Origin: Streptomyces hawaiiensis
Lineage (GTDB): Bacteria; Actinomycetota; Actinomycetes; Streptomycetales; Streptomycetaceae
DNA: 64,000 nt
NCBI RefSeq assembly: GCF_004803895.1
Contig: NZ_CP021978.1
Location: 2,914,001 to 2,978,000, forward strand
Reading direction: 5' to 3'
Shown in pieces: positions 10,733 through 22,488 of this stretch (position 1 is its first letter; every line of letters starts with the position of its first letter). A model generated the notes under the pieces. The model saw nothing but the letters and a program-made list of their open reading frames with translations, was not told the origin of the DNA and did no database searches. The position numbers were made by a program, and so were the translations under genes.

Positions 10733-11614
10733 GAAGACCGGTGTGCCCAGAAGGGCCTCGATCTGCTTGCGGGACTTGATGCCGACCTCCTTCAGGCGCT
10801 TGCCCTTGGGGCCGATGATGATGCCCTTCTGGCTGGGGCGCTCGATGTAGACGAAGGCGTGGATGTCGAGGAGGGGCTTGTCGGCGGGGCGGTCCTCGCG
10901 GGGGAGCATCTCCTCGACGACGACGGCGATGGAGTGCGGCAGCTCGTCGCGGACGCCCTCCAGCGCGGCCTCGCGGATCAGTTCCGCGATCATGACCTGC
11001 TCGGGCTCGTCGGTCAGGTCGCCCTCGGGGTAGAGGGCGGGGCCCTCCGGGAGGAGCGGGACGAGCAGGTCGGCCAGCAGGTCCACCTGCGTGTCGGCGA
11101 CGGCCGAGACCGGCACGATCTCGGCCCACTCGAAGCCGAGTTCCTTGCCGAGCTGGTCGATCGCGATGAGCTGCTCGGCGAGCGTCTTGCTGTCCACGAG
11201 GTCGGTCTTGGTGACGATCGCGATCTTGGGCGTCTTCTTGATGGACGCCAGTTCCTTAGCGATGAAGCGGTCGCCGGGACCGAGCTTCTCGTTCGCCGGC
11301 AGACAGAAGCCGATCACGTCGACCTCGGCCCACGTCGTGCGCACGATGTCGTTGAGCCGCTCGCCCAGCAGTGTGCGCGGCTTGTGCAGCCCCGGGGTGT
11401 CGACCAGGATCAGCTGGGCGTCCGGCCGGTGCACGATGCCCCGCACGGTGTGCCGCGTCGTCTGCGGCTGGTTCGCCGTGATCGCCACCTTCTGGCCGAC
11501 CAGAGCATTCGTGAGAGTGGACTTGCCCGCGTTGGGACGGCCCACGAAGCAGGCGAAGCCGGCCCGGTGGACAGCTCCGGCGGGCTCTTCGGATGACTGG
11601 GTACGAACGCTCAT
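10661..11614 (-). CDS. era: GTPase Era
   Basis: Ribosome-assembly GTPase that binds the 3' end of 16S rRNA. In 317 residues it has the G1 motif GRPNAGKST, switch I QPQTTRH, G3 DTPGLH, G4 TKTD and the C-terminal KH domain (GPKGKRLKEVGIKSRKQIE). The ATG at 11614 is used; another ATG nine bases upstream, closer to an AGGGA site, is possible. The final 72 bases are repeated twice downstream, but the gene itself is intact. It diverges from amtB. Confidence 0.96.
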   Translation of the reverse strand: MSVRTQSSEEPAGAVHRAGFACFVGRPNAGKSTLTNALVGQKVAITANQPQTTRHTVRGIVHRPDAQLILVDTPGLHKPRTLLGERLNDIVRTTWAEVDVIGFCLPANEKLGPGDRFIAKELASIKKTPKIAIVTKTDLVDSKTLAEQLIAIDQLGKELGFEWAEIVPVSAVADTQVDLLADLLVPLLPEGPALYPEGDLTDEPEQVMIAELIREAALEGVRDELPHSIAVVVEEMLPREDRPADKPLLDIHAFVYIERPSQKGIIIGPKGKRLKEVGIKSRKQIEALLGTPVFLDLHVKVAKDWQRDPRQLRKLGF

Positions 11615-11675
11615 GGCGCCCATTGTCCCTGATCCACGGAGCCGCCCCGTACCGGACGTGCCTCGTGAGCTTCCC

Positions 11676-11729
11676 GAAACCCTTACGCAACGAAACGTCA
11701 CGGAAACACACCCGTACGCGACCGGAAAC
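11676..11729 (+). promoter_or_regulatory. Putative GlnR box upstream of amtB
   Basis: GAAAC elements occur at 11676, 11692, 11703 and 11725, with TTAC at 11683 and GTAC at 11714. The 11-base phasing (GAAAC-n6-GAAAC-n6-GTACG-n6-GAAAC) is close to the streptomycete GlnR consensus of gTnAc and GaAAc half-sites separated by six bases. This would give activation of amtB-glnK under nitrogen limitation. The binding is inferred. Confidence 0.7.
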
Positions 11730-11783
11730 GCAGGCCGGTGAACCTCTGACGAGCCCCCGGAGCCCCCACCCGTTGGAGACACC

Positions 11784-13429
<1,646 letters not shown>

Positions 13430-13454
13430 CACCGGGGCCGCGCCGCTTTCGTTC

Positions 13455-13931
13455 TCAGTCGAACACGAACGGGCCCGGTGACTGCGGCCCGGTCGCCGTG
13501 CAGGTGATGGTGATACCGAAGACGGTCATCTTCAGCGAGCCGCCGAAGGCCTCGAGGCTGTCGCCCGAGGCCACGGTGCCGTCGAGGGGACCGACCTCCA
13601 CGGGGGCGCCGGCGGCCATCGCCGGGTTCTTTGTGGCGGTGAAGTCGACGGTGCCGCCGCCGCTCTTCACCAGGGTGAGGGTGGACGAGATCGAGTCCTC
13701 TCCCAGCGCGATGGGCGCCGTGATCGCGGAGGACTTGACGGTGAGGGTGGCGGCGGTGCCGTCCTGCGTGGCCGTGAGGGTGGCCTCGCCACTGCCGAAG
13801 GTGCCGCAGTCCGCGCTGATCGTCGCCGTCTGGGGGGTGACGGCGAGGGCCGCGGGGGCGAAGGCGAGCCCGGTGACCGCGAGGGCCCCGGCCGCCAGTG
13901 CGGCACCTGCTCCGATTCGCTTGCATCTCAT
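13455..13931 (-). CDS. Secreted hypothetical protein
   Basis: A 158-residue protein with a Sec signal peptide: basic MRCKRIG, hydrophobic stretch of Ala/Leu/Val, and cleavage likely after AALA near residue 29. The mature part is Thr/Ser/Gly-rich with alternating polar residues, suggesting a beta-sandwich, and has two Cys (in SADCGTF and ITCTATG) that could form a disulfide. I do not recognise a function. It faces glnK tail to tail with a 25-base gap and sits alone, probably with its own promoter in 13932-14100. Confidence 0.7.
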   Translation of the reverse strand: MRCKRIGAGAALAAGALAVTGLAFAPAALAVTPQTATISADCGTFGSGEATLTATQDGTAATLTVKSSAITAPIALGEDSISSTLTLVKSGGGTVDFTATKNPAMAAGAPVEVGPLDGTVASGDSLEAFGGSLKMTVFGITITCTATGPQSPGPFVFD

Positions 13932-14102
13932 GGGATTCCGGCTCCGTTTCCGTGTGGGGGGACCGCTCGGCAGGTGAGTGCGGGCACGCTGCGCGAGGGC
14001 CGAACCTGACGGTCCGTCGGAATTTACGGTTCCATTGATGCGCGTGAGGCAGGGGGCGGCAAGGTTGAAAACTGGCCTAATTACCGGCGGTTACAGCGAA
14101 GT

Positions 14103-14456
14103 TCAGCCGGCGGTCAGGGTGACGCGGACCGTCCCGTCGGGCCCGGCCACCAGTACCGGCGTCCCGGCGCTGCCGAGATCCCGTACCGCCGCCCGGTCCT
14201 GCGCGGACGCGGTCTCCGCCTCGGTCACGACGGCCGCCGCCTCCAAGGACGTCGCGCCCGAGGCCACCGCCATCGCCACCGCCGTCTGCAGGGCACTGAG
14301 CTTCAGGGAGTCGAGGGCCACGGTGCCCGCGACATAGGTGCGTCCGGTCTCGTCCCGTACGGCCGCGCCCTCGGGCACGCCGTTGCGGGCCCGCGCGGAA
14401 CGGGCCAGGGTGACGATCTTGCGGTCCTCGGGGTCGAGCGCGCTGCTGTCGGTCAT
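14103..14456 (-). CDS. Cytidine deaminase-like protein without zinc ligands
   Basis: The 117 residues follow the fold of cytidine deaminase (TYVAGTVALDSLKLSALQTAVAMAV) but contain no Cys or His at all. The expected C/H-A-E motif is replaced by SALQ (54-57) and the PCxxC motif by SAQDR (84-88). It therefore cannot bind catalytic zinc in the usual way. Such proteins are annotated as cytidine deaminases in Streptomyces genomes. It is probably part of the phoH-ybeY-corC-like-mmcQ series, with a 20-base gap after mmcQ. The role is unknown. Confidence 0.7.
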   Translation of the reverse strand: MTDSSALDPEDRKIVTLARSARARNGVPEGAAVRDETGRTYVAGTVALDSLKLSALQTAVAMAVASGATSLEAAAVVTEAETASAQDRAAVRDLGSAGTPVLVAGPDGTVRVTLTAG

Positions 14457-14476
14457 GATCCGAGCATACGGAAGCG

Positions 14477-14836
14477 TCAGGAGCGGTCGAGGCGCAGGCG
14501 GTCCGCTCGGGGCAGGCCCGCGACGACCAAGTCGTAGGAGTCCTCGATGAGCTCCCGGACCAGCCGGTCCGGGAGGTCGCCGTCGACCGTGACCGTGTTC
14601 CAGTGACGCTTGTTCATGTGCCAACCCGGCACGATCAGCCCCTCGTGCTCGCCGCGCAGGCGGATCGCCTCCTCCGGGTCGCACTTGAGGTTGGCCTTCA
14701 GCGGGCGCGCGTCGAGGTGCGACAGGGCGAAGAGCTTGCCCCGCACCTTGAAGACCGAGATCTCCGGGCTGAACGGGAAGTCCTCCACCGCCGCGTTGAA
14801 GGACAGGCAGAACGCGCGCAGTTCCCGCGGGGTCAT
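14477..14836 (-). CDS. MmcQ/YjbR family protein
   Basis: A 119-residue protein of the CyaY-like YjbR fold. The C-terminal half has the family signature KCDPEEAIRLRGEHEGLIVPGWHMNK in shortened view: PEEA near residue 55 and PGWHMNKRHW near 70. Members are called DNA-binding on weak evidence. The ATG overlaps the stop of the upstream CBS-domain gene, indicating co-translation. The function is not established. Confidence 0.85.
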   Translation of the reverse strand: MTPRELRAFCLSFNAAVEDFPFSPEISVFKVRGKLFALSHLDARPLKANLKCDPEEAIRLRGEHEGLIVPGWHMNKRHWNTVTVDGDLPDRLVRELIEDSYDLVVAGLPRADRLRLDRS

Positions 14837-16137
14837 TCCGGCTTCTCCTCCTTCGGCGGGTCCGCCCGGCCCGCCGGCTCCGCCAGCACCGTCACGATCT
14901 TGTTCCGGCGACCGGCGGCGGCCTCCGCGGTCAGGCGCAGCTCCCGGCCGTCGGGCAGGTCCACGATGGACGAGGCACCCGCGATGGGGACGCGGCCCAG
15001 CGCCTTGGCCAGCAGACCGCCGACCGTCTCGACGTCCTCGTCGTCGTACTCCTCGAGGCCGTACAGCTCGCCCAGGTCGCCGATGTCCAGGCGGGCCGTG
15101 ACGCGGAAGCGGTCCTCGCCGAGCTTCTCGACCGGGGGCAGTTCACGGTCGTACTCGTCGGTGATCTCGCCGACGATCTCCTCGAGGATGTCCTCGATGG
15201 TGACGATGCCGGCCGTGCCGCCGTACTCGTCGATGACGACGGCGACGTGGTTGCGTTCCTTCTGCATCTCGCGCAGCAGGTCGCCGGCGTTCTTGGTGTC
15301 GGGCACGAAGAACGCCGGGCGCATGGTCGTGGACACCTGCTCGGACTCGGCGTCGCGGCTGATGTGCGTCTTGCGGACCAGGTCCTTCAGATACACGATC
15401 CCGACGATGTCGTCCTCGCTCTCCCCGGTCACCGGGATGCGCGAGAAGCCGGAGCGCAGGGCGAGGGTGAGGGCCTGGCGGATGGTCTTGAAGCGCTCGA
15501 TCACCACCAGGTCCGTGCGCGGGACCATGACCTCGCGGACGAGGGTGTCGCCCAGCTCGAAGACCGAGTGCACCATGCGGCGCTCCTCGTCCTCGATGAG
15601 GGACTCCTTCTCGGCGAGGTCGACCAGCGCGCGCAGCTCCGCCTCGGAGGCGAAGGGGCCGCGGCGGAAGCCCTTGCCGGGTGTGAGCGCGTTGCCGATG
15701 AGGATCAGCAGCGACGGGATCGGGCCCATGATCCGGGCCAGCGGCACCAGGACGTAGGCCGAGACCGTCGCTGTGTTCAGCGGGTGCTGCCGGCCGATGG
15801 TGCGCGGGGAGACCCCGACGGCGACGTACGACACGAGGACCATGACCGCGATGGCGACCAGCAGGGCCTCGGTGGTGCCGTCGAACTCCTGGAGGCACCC
15901 GTAGGTGATCAGCGCGGCGGCGGCCATCTCGCAGGCGACGCGGACCAGCAGCGCCACGTTCAGGTAGCGCGTCGGGTCGGCGGCGACCTGGGAGAGCTTG
16001 GCGCTGCCGCGGCGGCCGGAGCGCACGGCCTCCTCGGCGCGGAAGCTGGAGACGCGCGCGAGGCCCGCCTCCGCGCAGGCGGCGAGCCAGGCCACGACGA
16101 CCAGGGCGATGGCGCCCAGGGCGAGTTGCGGATTCAT
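14833..16137 (-). CDS. Hemolysin-family CNNM/CBS membrane protein
   Basis: A 434-residue membrane protein. The N-terminal CNNM (DUF21) domain has about four helices (for example LALGAIALVVVAWLAACAEAG). Two CBS domains follow (around MVPRTDLVVIERFKTI and AFFVPDTKNAGDLLREMQ), then a CorC/HlyC transporter-associated domain (DIGDLGELYGLEEYDDEDVE). Related proteins act in magnesium or cobalt efflux; 'hemolysin' is a historical label. It is eight bases after ybeY and overlaps mmcQ, so it belongs to the phoH-ybeY operon. Confidence 0.9.
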   Translation of the reverse strand: MNPQLALGAIALVVVAWLAACAEAGLARVSSFRAEEAVRSGRRGSAKLSQVAADPTRYLNVALLVRVACEMAAAALITYGCLQEFDGTTEALLVAIAVMVLVSYVAVGVSPRTIGRQHPLNTATVSAYVLVPLARIMGPIPSLLILIGNALTPGKGFRRGPFASEAELRALVDLAEKESLIEDEERRMVHSVFELGDTLVREVMVPRTDLVVIERFKTIRQALTLALRSGFSRIPVTGESEDDIVGIVYLKDLVRKTHISRDAESEQVSTTMRPAFFVPDTKNAGDLLREMQKERNHVAVVIDEYGGTAGIVTIEDILEEIVGEITDEYDRELPPVEKLGEDRFRVTARLDIGDLGELYGLEEYDDEDVETVGGLLAKALGRVPIAGASSIVDLPDGRELRLTAEAAAGRRNKIVTVLAEPAGRADPPKEEKPE

Positions 16138-16144
16138 CGGTGGC

Positions 16145-16642
16145 TTAAGAGACCGTCGGCGCCGGGGACGGGCCGGTCAGGCCCCGCTCCGCGCGCCAGC
16201 CGTCCACGATGGCCGCCTGGAGGCCGAACATCTCGGCCTTCTCGTCCGGTTCCTCATGGTCGTAGCCCAGCAGGTGCAGCACGCCGTGGACGGTGAGCAA
16301 CTGGAGCTCCTCGTCCATGGTGTGCTGCGTGTCGGCTTCCTTGCCCTGTTTCTCGGCGACCTCCGGGCACAGCACGATGTCGCCGAGCAGACCCTGCGGC
16401 GGCTCGTCGTCGTCCTTGGACGGCGGGCGCAGCTCGTCCATGGGGAAGGACATGACATCCGTCGGACCCGGGAGGTCCATCCACTGGATGTGGAGCTGCT
16501 CCATGGCGTCGGCGTCCACGACGATCACCGAGAGCTCGGAAAGCGGGTGGATGCGCATCCGAGCGAGCGCGTAGCGGGCGATGTCGAGGATCGCCTGCTC
16601 GTCGACCTCGGTGCCGGACTCGTTGTTGACGTCGATCGACAT
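16145..16642 (-). CDS. ybeY: Endoribonuclease YbeY
   Basis: A 165-residue metal-dependent RNase for 16S rRNA 3'-end maturation and ribosome quality control. The zinc motif is [12 protein letters not shown], with three His at the standard H-x3-H-x5-H spacing. The N-terminus [20 protein letters not shown] is typical. It starts 14 bases after the phoH stop, the conserved bacterial pairing, and Era acting on the same rRNA end is encoded 5 kb away. Confidence 0.95.
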   Translation of the reverse strand: MSIDVNNESGTEVDEQAILDIARYALARMRIHPLSELSVIVVDADAMEQLHIQWMDLPGPTDVMSFPMDELRPPSKDDDEPPQGLLGDIVLCPEVAEKQGKEADTQHTMDEELQLLTVHGVLHLLGYDHEEPDEKAEMFGLQAAIVDGWRAERGLTGPSPAPTVS

Positions 16643-16656
16643 GGTGCTGTGTGTGT

Positions 16657-17724
<1,068 letters not shown>

Positions 17725-17895
17725 GGGCCGGCGCTGAAGGCCTGCGGTTCCTCCTCGTCATGGCCGCACAGCTGAGGGCGGCCTCGCGATTCCCAGGGTA
17801 CGACGGGGGAGTGACAACGCCGTAGGGGTTTTGGGGGCGGGTTGGAAACGGGGTGCCGGGGGCCCAGGGGGCGGCCTCCCTGGCGGGCCGGGGCG

Positions 17896-19032
17896 TCACG
17901 CCGAGCGCCGAAAGCCGATCGTGGGGACGGCACGCCGCAGCGGCCAAGGCCTGACCAGTTCCTCCGACACGAGCCCCGCCAGGAACCCGTACCTCTCCAA
18001 CGCCACCGGTGACTGCCCCTGGACCGACTGCACCTTCCGCCACCACGCCGCGATCTCCGACCACCCCGGCGCCGACAGCGACCCCCCGAACTCCTGCACC
18101 GACAGCGCCGCCGTCAGCCCGGCGAAGGCCAGCCGGTCGGCCAGCGGCCAGTCCGCCAGCGTCCCGGCCACGAACCCGGCGACGAACACGTCACCGGCCC
18201 CGGTCGGATCGAGCGCCTCGACCGCGATGGCCGGCACCTCCGCCGTCTCCCCCGTACGCCGGTCCACCGCATACGCCCCGTCCGCCCCGAGGGTGACCAC
18301 CGCGAGCGGCACGTACGCGGTCAGGGCGTGTGCGGCGGCCCGGGGGCAGTCCGCGCCCGTGTACCGCATCGCCTCCTGAGCGTTCGGCAGGAACGCCTCG
18401 CAGTGCCGCAGGTCGGGCAGCGCCGCCAGATCCCACGCCCCGGTGTCGTCCCAGCCGACGTCGCCGAACACGCGGGTGCCCTTGCTCGCGGCCTGGGCGA
18501 TCCAGGGCGCGCTCACGCCGGGCGCGAGGGAGGCGACGGCGGCACGCGCGCGGGGCGGGCAGGCGGGTGCGGGCTCCTCGGGGGGCGGCTCGTGGCCGTG
18601 CGAGACCATCGTGCGCTCTCCCTCGTAGGCCATGGAGACGGTCACCGGGGAGTGCCAGCCGGGCACCGTGCGCGACGGGGAGAGGTCGATGCCCTCGCCG
18701 TGCTCCAGGGCGTCCCAGCAGTAGTCGCCGTAGTGGTCGTCGCCGAAGGCCGCCGCGAGGGACGTGCGCAGGCCGAGGCGGGCCAGGGCGGTGGCCATGT
18801 TGGCGACGCCGCCGGGGCTCGACCCCATCCCGCGCGCCCAGGACTCCGTGCCGCGCACCGGGGCGGAGTCGAGGCCGGTGAAGATGATGTCCAGGAAGAC
18901 GGTGCCGGTGAGGTAGACGTCCCAGGGCGGGTCGTCCGGTGTGCGCAGGGGGGCGAGGGGATCGACCTGGCTCTGGCGGTGCGATCCCTTTCCGGCCGGT
19001 CCCTTTCCGGCCGGTGCGGTGGACGCGATCAC
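17896..19032 (-). CDS. PfkB family carbohydrate kinase
   Basis: Ribokinase-like sugar or nucleoside kinase, 378 residues. [14 protein letters not shown] (about 74-87) binds substrate, and [19 protein letters not shown] holds the catalytic Asp and anion hole. The N-terminus has a short duplicated GKGPAGKGS arising from a repeated 14-base block near 18985-19010. Substrate is unknown. It is a single gene between phoH and the glucarate genes; a link to sugar acid use (such as a 2-keto-3-deoxy sugar) is possible but unproven. Confidence 0.88.
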   Translation of the reverse strand: MIASTAPAGKGPAGKGSHRQSQVDPLAPLRTPDDPPWDVYLTGTVFLDIIFTGLDSAPVRGTESWARGMGSSPGGVANMATALARLGLRTSLAAAFGDDHYGDYCWDALEHGEGIDLSPSRTVPGWHSPVTVSMAYEGERTMVSHGHEPPPEEPAPACPPRARAAVASLAPGVSAPWIAQAASKGTRVFGDVGWDDTGAWDLAALPDLRHCEAFLPNAQEAMRYTGADCPRAAAHALTAYVPLAVVTLGADGAYAVDRRTGETAEVPAIAVEALDPTGAGDVFVAGFVAGTLADWPLADRLAFAGLTAALSVQEFGGSLSAPGWSEIAAWWRKVQSVQGQSPVALERYGFLAGLVSEELVRPWPLRRAVPTIGFRRSA

Positions 19033-19170
19033 GATGCGCTCCCTGACGTGGTGCGGATCAGGCCAGTTTGCACCACATCACCGACAACGTGACGCCGATC
19101 ACGCCGGGCCCACCCGTCCCGTCAGCTCGCGCCGGGCCCTCGCACGCCCCCGCGCCGGTAGGAGAGGGCG

Positions 19171-20460
19171 CTACCAGCGGGGCATCGCGGGTGTCACCCA
19201 CTCCGGGTCGGCGATCCGCATGGCCGCGGCGTCGTCGCGATCCCGCAGAGCGCCGTCGTCGTCCAGCCACCGCCGGTGCAGCACGGCCAGCCGCTCGCGG
19301 TCGAGCTCCACGCCGAGGCCGGGCGCGTCGGACACGGCGACCTTGCCGCCCTCGAAGGTGAGCCGCTCGGTGAGGACGTCCTCGGACTGCCAGGGGTAGT
19401 GGGAGTCGCAGGCGTGGTGGAGGTCCGGGACGGTGGCGGCCACGTGGGTCATCGCGGCGAGCGAGATGCCCAGGTGGGTGTTGGAGTGCATCGACACGCC
19501 GACGCCGAAGGTGCGGCAGACGGCGGCGAGCTGCTGGGTGTTGCGCAGTCCGCCCCAGTAGTGGTGGTCGGAGAGCACGACCTGGACGGCGCCCCGGGTG
19601 AACGCCTCCTTGATCTCGGCGAAGGTCGTCACGCACATGTTGGTGGCGAGCGGCACCCCGGTCCGCTCGGCGACCTCGGCCATGGCGGGCGTGCCGAGCG
19701 CCGGGTCCTCCAGGTACTCCAGGACCTCGCCGAGCTCCCGGGCCACCTTCACGGACGTCTCCACGGACCAGGCGCCGTTCGGGTCGAGCCGCAGCGGGTG
19801 TCCCGGGAAGGCCTCGGCCAGCGCCCGTACGGCCGCGATCTCCTCGTCGGGCGGGAAGACACCGCCCTTGAGCTTGAAGGAGGTGAAGCCGTAGCGCTCC
19901 TTGAAGCGGCGGGCCTGCTCCACCACTCCCGCCGGGTCGACGGCGGCGCCCCAGTCGTCCTTCTCGGCCGGCACGCCCGCGGGGTGGCCGGCCCACTTGT
20001 AGAACAGGTAGGCGCTGTACTCGACAGCGTCGCGCACCTTGCCGCCGAGCAGCGTGTGCACGGGCAGTCCGAGCGCCTTGCCGAGGGCGTCCAGGCAGGC
20101 GACCTCGAAGCCGGAGACGACGGACAGCCGCAGCTTGTCGGCGGTCTGGACACCGCGCAGCCCCCCGACGTCCACGGCGTTCTCCACGCGGGAGGCGTCC
20201 ACCGCTACCTGGTCAGCGACCGTGAACAGGCCGTTCAGATCACTGACCTGGCGGCCCTTCAGCCGCTCGGCGAAGGGCCGGGCCAGCTCCAGGTACTTGG
20301 CGTCGCCGTAGGTCTCCCCCACACCGGTGATCCCGTCCGCCGTGACGACCTCGACGATCAGCCGGGGCGTGTACGGCTGGTGCACGCCCTGGGTGTTCAA
20401 CAGCGGCGGGTCCGCGACCAGGATCGGCGTCAGCCGTACGTCGGTGACGGCGAGGTTCAC
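19171..20460 (-). CDS. gudD: Glucarate dehydratase
   Basis: Enolase-superfamily enzyme converting D-glucarate to 5-dehydro-4-deoxyglucarate. The 429 residues show the KLK catalytic lysines (196-198), metal ligands Asp226 (DPNG) and Glu251 (LEDP), Asn274, and the Asp298/His325 dyad (SDHHYWGG, SMHSNTHLG). Its GTG or ATG start region overlaps the stop of the upstream dehydratase gene by four bases, so both are one operon under the divergent IclR gene. Related acids such as galactarate could also be substrates. Confidence 0.93.
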   Translation of the reverse strand: MNLAVTDVRLTPILVADPPLLNTQGVHQPYTPRLIVEVVTADGITGVGETYGDAKYLELARPFAERLKGRQVSDLNGLFTVADQVAVDASRVENAVDVGGLRGVQTADKLRLSVVSGFEVACLDALGKALGLPVHTLLGGKVRDAVEYSAYLFYKWAGHPAGVPAEKDDWGAAVDPAGVVEQARRFKERYGFTSFKLKGGVFPPDEEIAAVRALAEAFPGHPLRLDPNGAWSVETSVKVARELGEVLEYLEDPALGTPAMAEVAERTGVPLATNMCVTTFAEIKEAFTRGAVQVVLSDHHYWGGLRNTQQLAAVCRTFGVGVSMHSNTHLGISLAAMTHVAATVPDLHHACDSHYPWQSEDVLTERLTFEGGKVAVSDAPGLGVELDRERLAVLHRRWLDDDGALRDRDDAAAMRIADPEWVTPAMPRW

Positions 20461-21407
20461 AGGGCGGCTCCCACGAGGTCGAGTCCGGCGGTGAGGACGG
20501 CGGTGAGGGCGGCCAGGTCGGCGGGCGAGGGGTCGGTGAGCGGGGCGCGCACCGGGCCCACGCGGTGGCCGCGGAGCCGGGCCGCCGCCTTCACCAGCGA
20601 CACGGCGTACCCGGGGACGCGGTCGCGCAGTTCGACGAGCGGAACGTAGAAGTCGCGCAGCAGTTTGTCGACGGTGCCGTGGTCGCCCTCGCGCAGGGCG
20701 GTGAAGAAGGCGCCGGCGATCTCGGGGGCGAAGGCGTGGACGGCGGAGGAGTAGGCGGGGACGCCGACGGTGGCGTAGGCGCGGGCCTGGATCTCGGCGG
20801 TGGAGGCCCCGTTGAAGAACAGGAAGTCCTCGGGCGCGGCCAGTGTGAGGCGCTGCAGCCGGTCGAGGTCGCTGTGGCCGTCCTTGAGGCCGATGACGTT
20901 CGGCAGGGCGGCGATGCGCCGGAGGGAGCCGGCGGTGAAGGCGACCTGGCCGCGCTGGTAGGCGATGAGCGGCAGCGGGGTGCGGGCGGCGATCTGCTCC
21001 AGCTGGGCGACCAGTCCGTCCTGCGGGGCGGTGACGAGGTAGTGCGGCAGCACCAGGAGCGCGTCGGCCCCGGCGTCCTCGGCGATGCGCGCGAACCGGA
21101 CGGCCTGCGCCCAGCCGTAGCCGGTGCCGGCGACGACGGGGACCCGTCCCGCCGCCTCCTCGACGGTGATGGTGACGACCTGCCGGTACTCGTCCTCGTC
21201 GAGCGAGAAGAACTCGCCGGTGCCGCAGGCCGGGAAGACGGCGCCGGGGGCGGCGGCGAGCCGCTCGGCGACGTAGGCGCGGAAGCCGTCCGGGTCGAGG
21301 GTGCCGTCGTCACGGAAGCTGGTCAGCGGGAACGACAGCACGCCGCCCGCCATCCCCTCCCGCAGCCGCCGCGCGACCGCCGCCGGTCCAGCGCTCACGG
21401 TCATCAC
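20457..21407 (-). CDS. kdgD: 5-dehydro-4-deoxyglucarate dehydratase
   Basis: Class I DHDPS/NAL-family aldolase-like enzyme that makes 2,5-dioxopentanoate (alpha-ketoglutarate semialdehyde) from the gudD product. In 316 residues it shows GTGEFFSLDEDEY (substrate carboxylate loop), the Tyr of LIAYQRG and the Schiff-base Lys of VIGLKDG. It leads the two-gene operon. The aldehyde dehydrogenase that would finish the route is not in this window. Confidence 0.93.
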   Translation of the reverse strand: MMTVSAGPAAVARRLREGMAGGVLSFPLTSFRDDGTLDPDGFRAYVAERLAAAPGAVFPACGTGEFFSLDEDEYRQVVTITVEEAAGRVPVVAGTGYGWAQAVRFARIAEDAGADALLVLPHYLVTAPQDGLVAQLEQIAARTPLPLIAYQRGQVAFTAGSLRRIAALPNVIGLKDGHSDLDRLQRLTLAAPEDFLFFNGASTAEIQARAYATVGVPAYSSAVHAFAPEIAGAFFTALREGDHGTVDKLLRDFYVPLVELRDRVPGYAVSLVKAAARLRGHRVGPVRAPLTDPSPADLAALTAVLTAGLDLVGAAL

Positions 21408-21451
21408 CAGGTCATCTCCTTATGTAGACGTGATCTATGTATGAGAATGGA

Positions 21452-21474
21452 GGTTGAGTATGCGAACGTCAACC
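21452..21474. promoter_or_regulatory. Candidate IclR operator between kdgD and iclR
   Basis: GGTTGA (21452-21457) and TCAACC (21469-21474) form a perfect inverted repeat with an 11-base spacer in the 95-base gap between the divergent genes. Position and symmetry suit a site that controls both. This is an inference from symmetry alone. Confidence 0.45.
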
Positions 21475-21502
21475 GCCCGGGCGGCCCGATTACCATCGGT
21501 GC

Positions 21503-22285
21503 ATGTCAGACACAGGGGGCGTCCGCGAGGTGAAGTCCGCTGCGCGCACCGTCGAGCTGCTGGAACTCCTCGCCGCGCGCGCCGACCGTCCGGCCCGGCT
21601 CCAGGAGCTGGCCGACGCACTCGGCGTGCCGCGCAGCTCGATGTACGCGCTGCTGCAGACCCTGATCTCGCGCGGCTGGGTCCGCACCGACGTCACCGGA
21701 TCCCTGTACGGCATCGGCATCCACGCCCTGCTCACCGGCACGGGCTACCTCGACTCCGACCCCCGGGTGCGGGCCGTACGGCCGTACCTCGACGAGGCGT
21801 CCGAGGCGCTCGGCGAGACCATCCACATGGGCCGGCTGGACGGCCGGGACGTGGCGTATCTGGCCACGCGGGAGTCGCACGAGTACCTGCGCACGATCAG
21901 CCGTGTGGGGCGGCGCCTGCCCGCGCACGTCGGCGCCCTCGGCAAGGCCCTGCTGGCGGAACGCCCGGACGGCGAGCTGCCCGAGGGGCCGTACGAGGCA
22001 CTGACCCCGAACTCCCACACGAGTAGGGCGTCCCTGGCGGCCGACCTCGCGCAGATCCGGTCCCGCGGCTGGTCCGTGGACCGTGAGGAAGGCGTGAGCG
22101 GCATCGTCGGCTTCGGGTTCGCGCTGCGCTACGACACCCCGGCCCTGGACGCGATCAGCTGTTCGGTGCCGGTCGCCCGGCTCACGCCCGCACACGAGGA
22201 GCGGATTGTCGCCGTGATGCGGGAGATCCGGGCGAAGGCCGAGGCGACCGTTCCGGCGGCGCCCGGATCGGTGCACTGGCGTTAG
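21503..22285 (+). CDS. IclR family transcriptional regulator
   Basis: A 260-residue regulator. The N-terminal winged helix spans about 8-70 (AARTVELLELLAARADRPAR, LQELADALGVPRSSMYALLQ). The C-terminal effector domain includes ETIHMGRLDGRDVAYLATRE and HVGALGKALLA. It is divergent from gudD-kdgD and most likely represses them until glucarate or a derivative is present. Confidence 0.93.
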   Translation: MSDTGGVREVKSAARTVELLELLAARADRPARLQELADALGVPRSSMYALLQTLISRGWVRTDVTGSLYGIGIHALLTGTGYLDSDPRVRAVRPYLDEASEALGETIHMGRLDGRDVAYLATRESHEYLRTISRVGRRLPAHVGALGKALLAERPDGELPEGPYEALTPNSHTSRASLAADLAQIRSRGWSVDREEGVSGIVGFGFALRYDTPALDAISCSVPVARLTPAHEERIVAVMREIRAKAEATVPAAPGSVHWR

Positions 22286-22488
22286 CGAGAGCGCCGCCGA
22301 CGCCTGACGAAGGGCACTCGTTTACCCGGGCATCACCACCCCAAACACAACGTGCTCCAGATCACACACCCCGGGCTCCCGTGTCCGACTACGTGCTTGA
22401 TACAAATTGCTCGCGCGTTCCTGTCCGTCGACGGTCGTCGCCCAACCCCCCTTTTCCCCCGCTCCTTTCGCATGCCCTGGGAACGCCC

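Noticed and set aside
10350..10850. Repeat protein encoded across the era array on the plus strand
   Set aside because: Repetition comes only from the DNA array (unit a multiple of three); no start signal and it runs into era.
22352..22365. Crp-like site GTG-N8-CAC before the MFS gene
   Set aside because: It departs from the streptomycete Crp consensus at a key base and occurs by chance often in such DNA.
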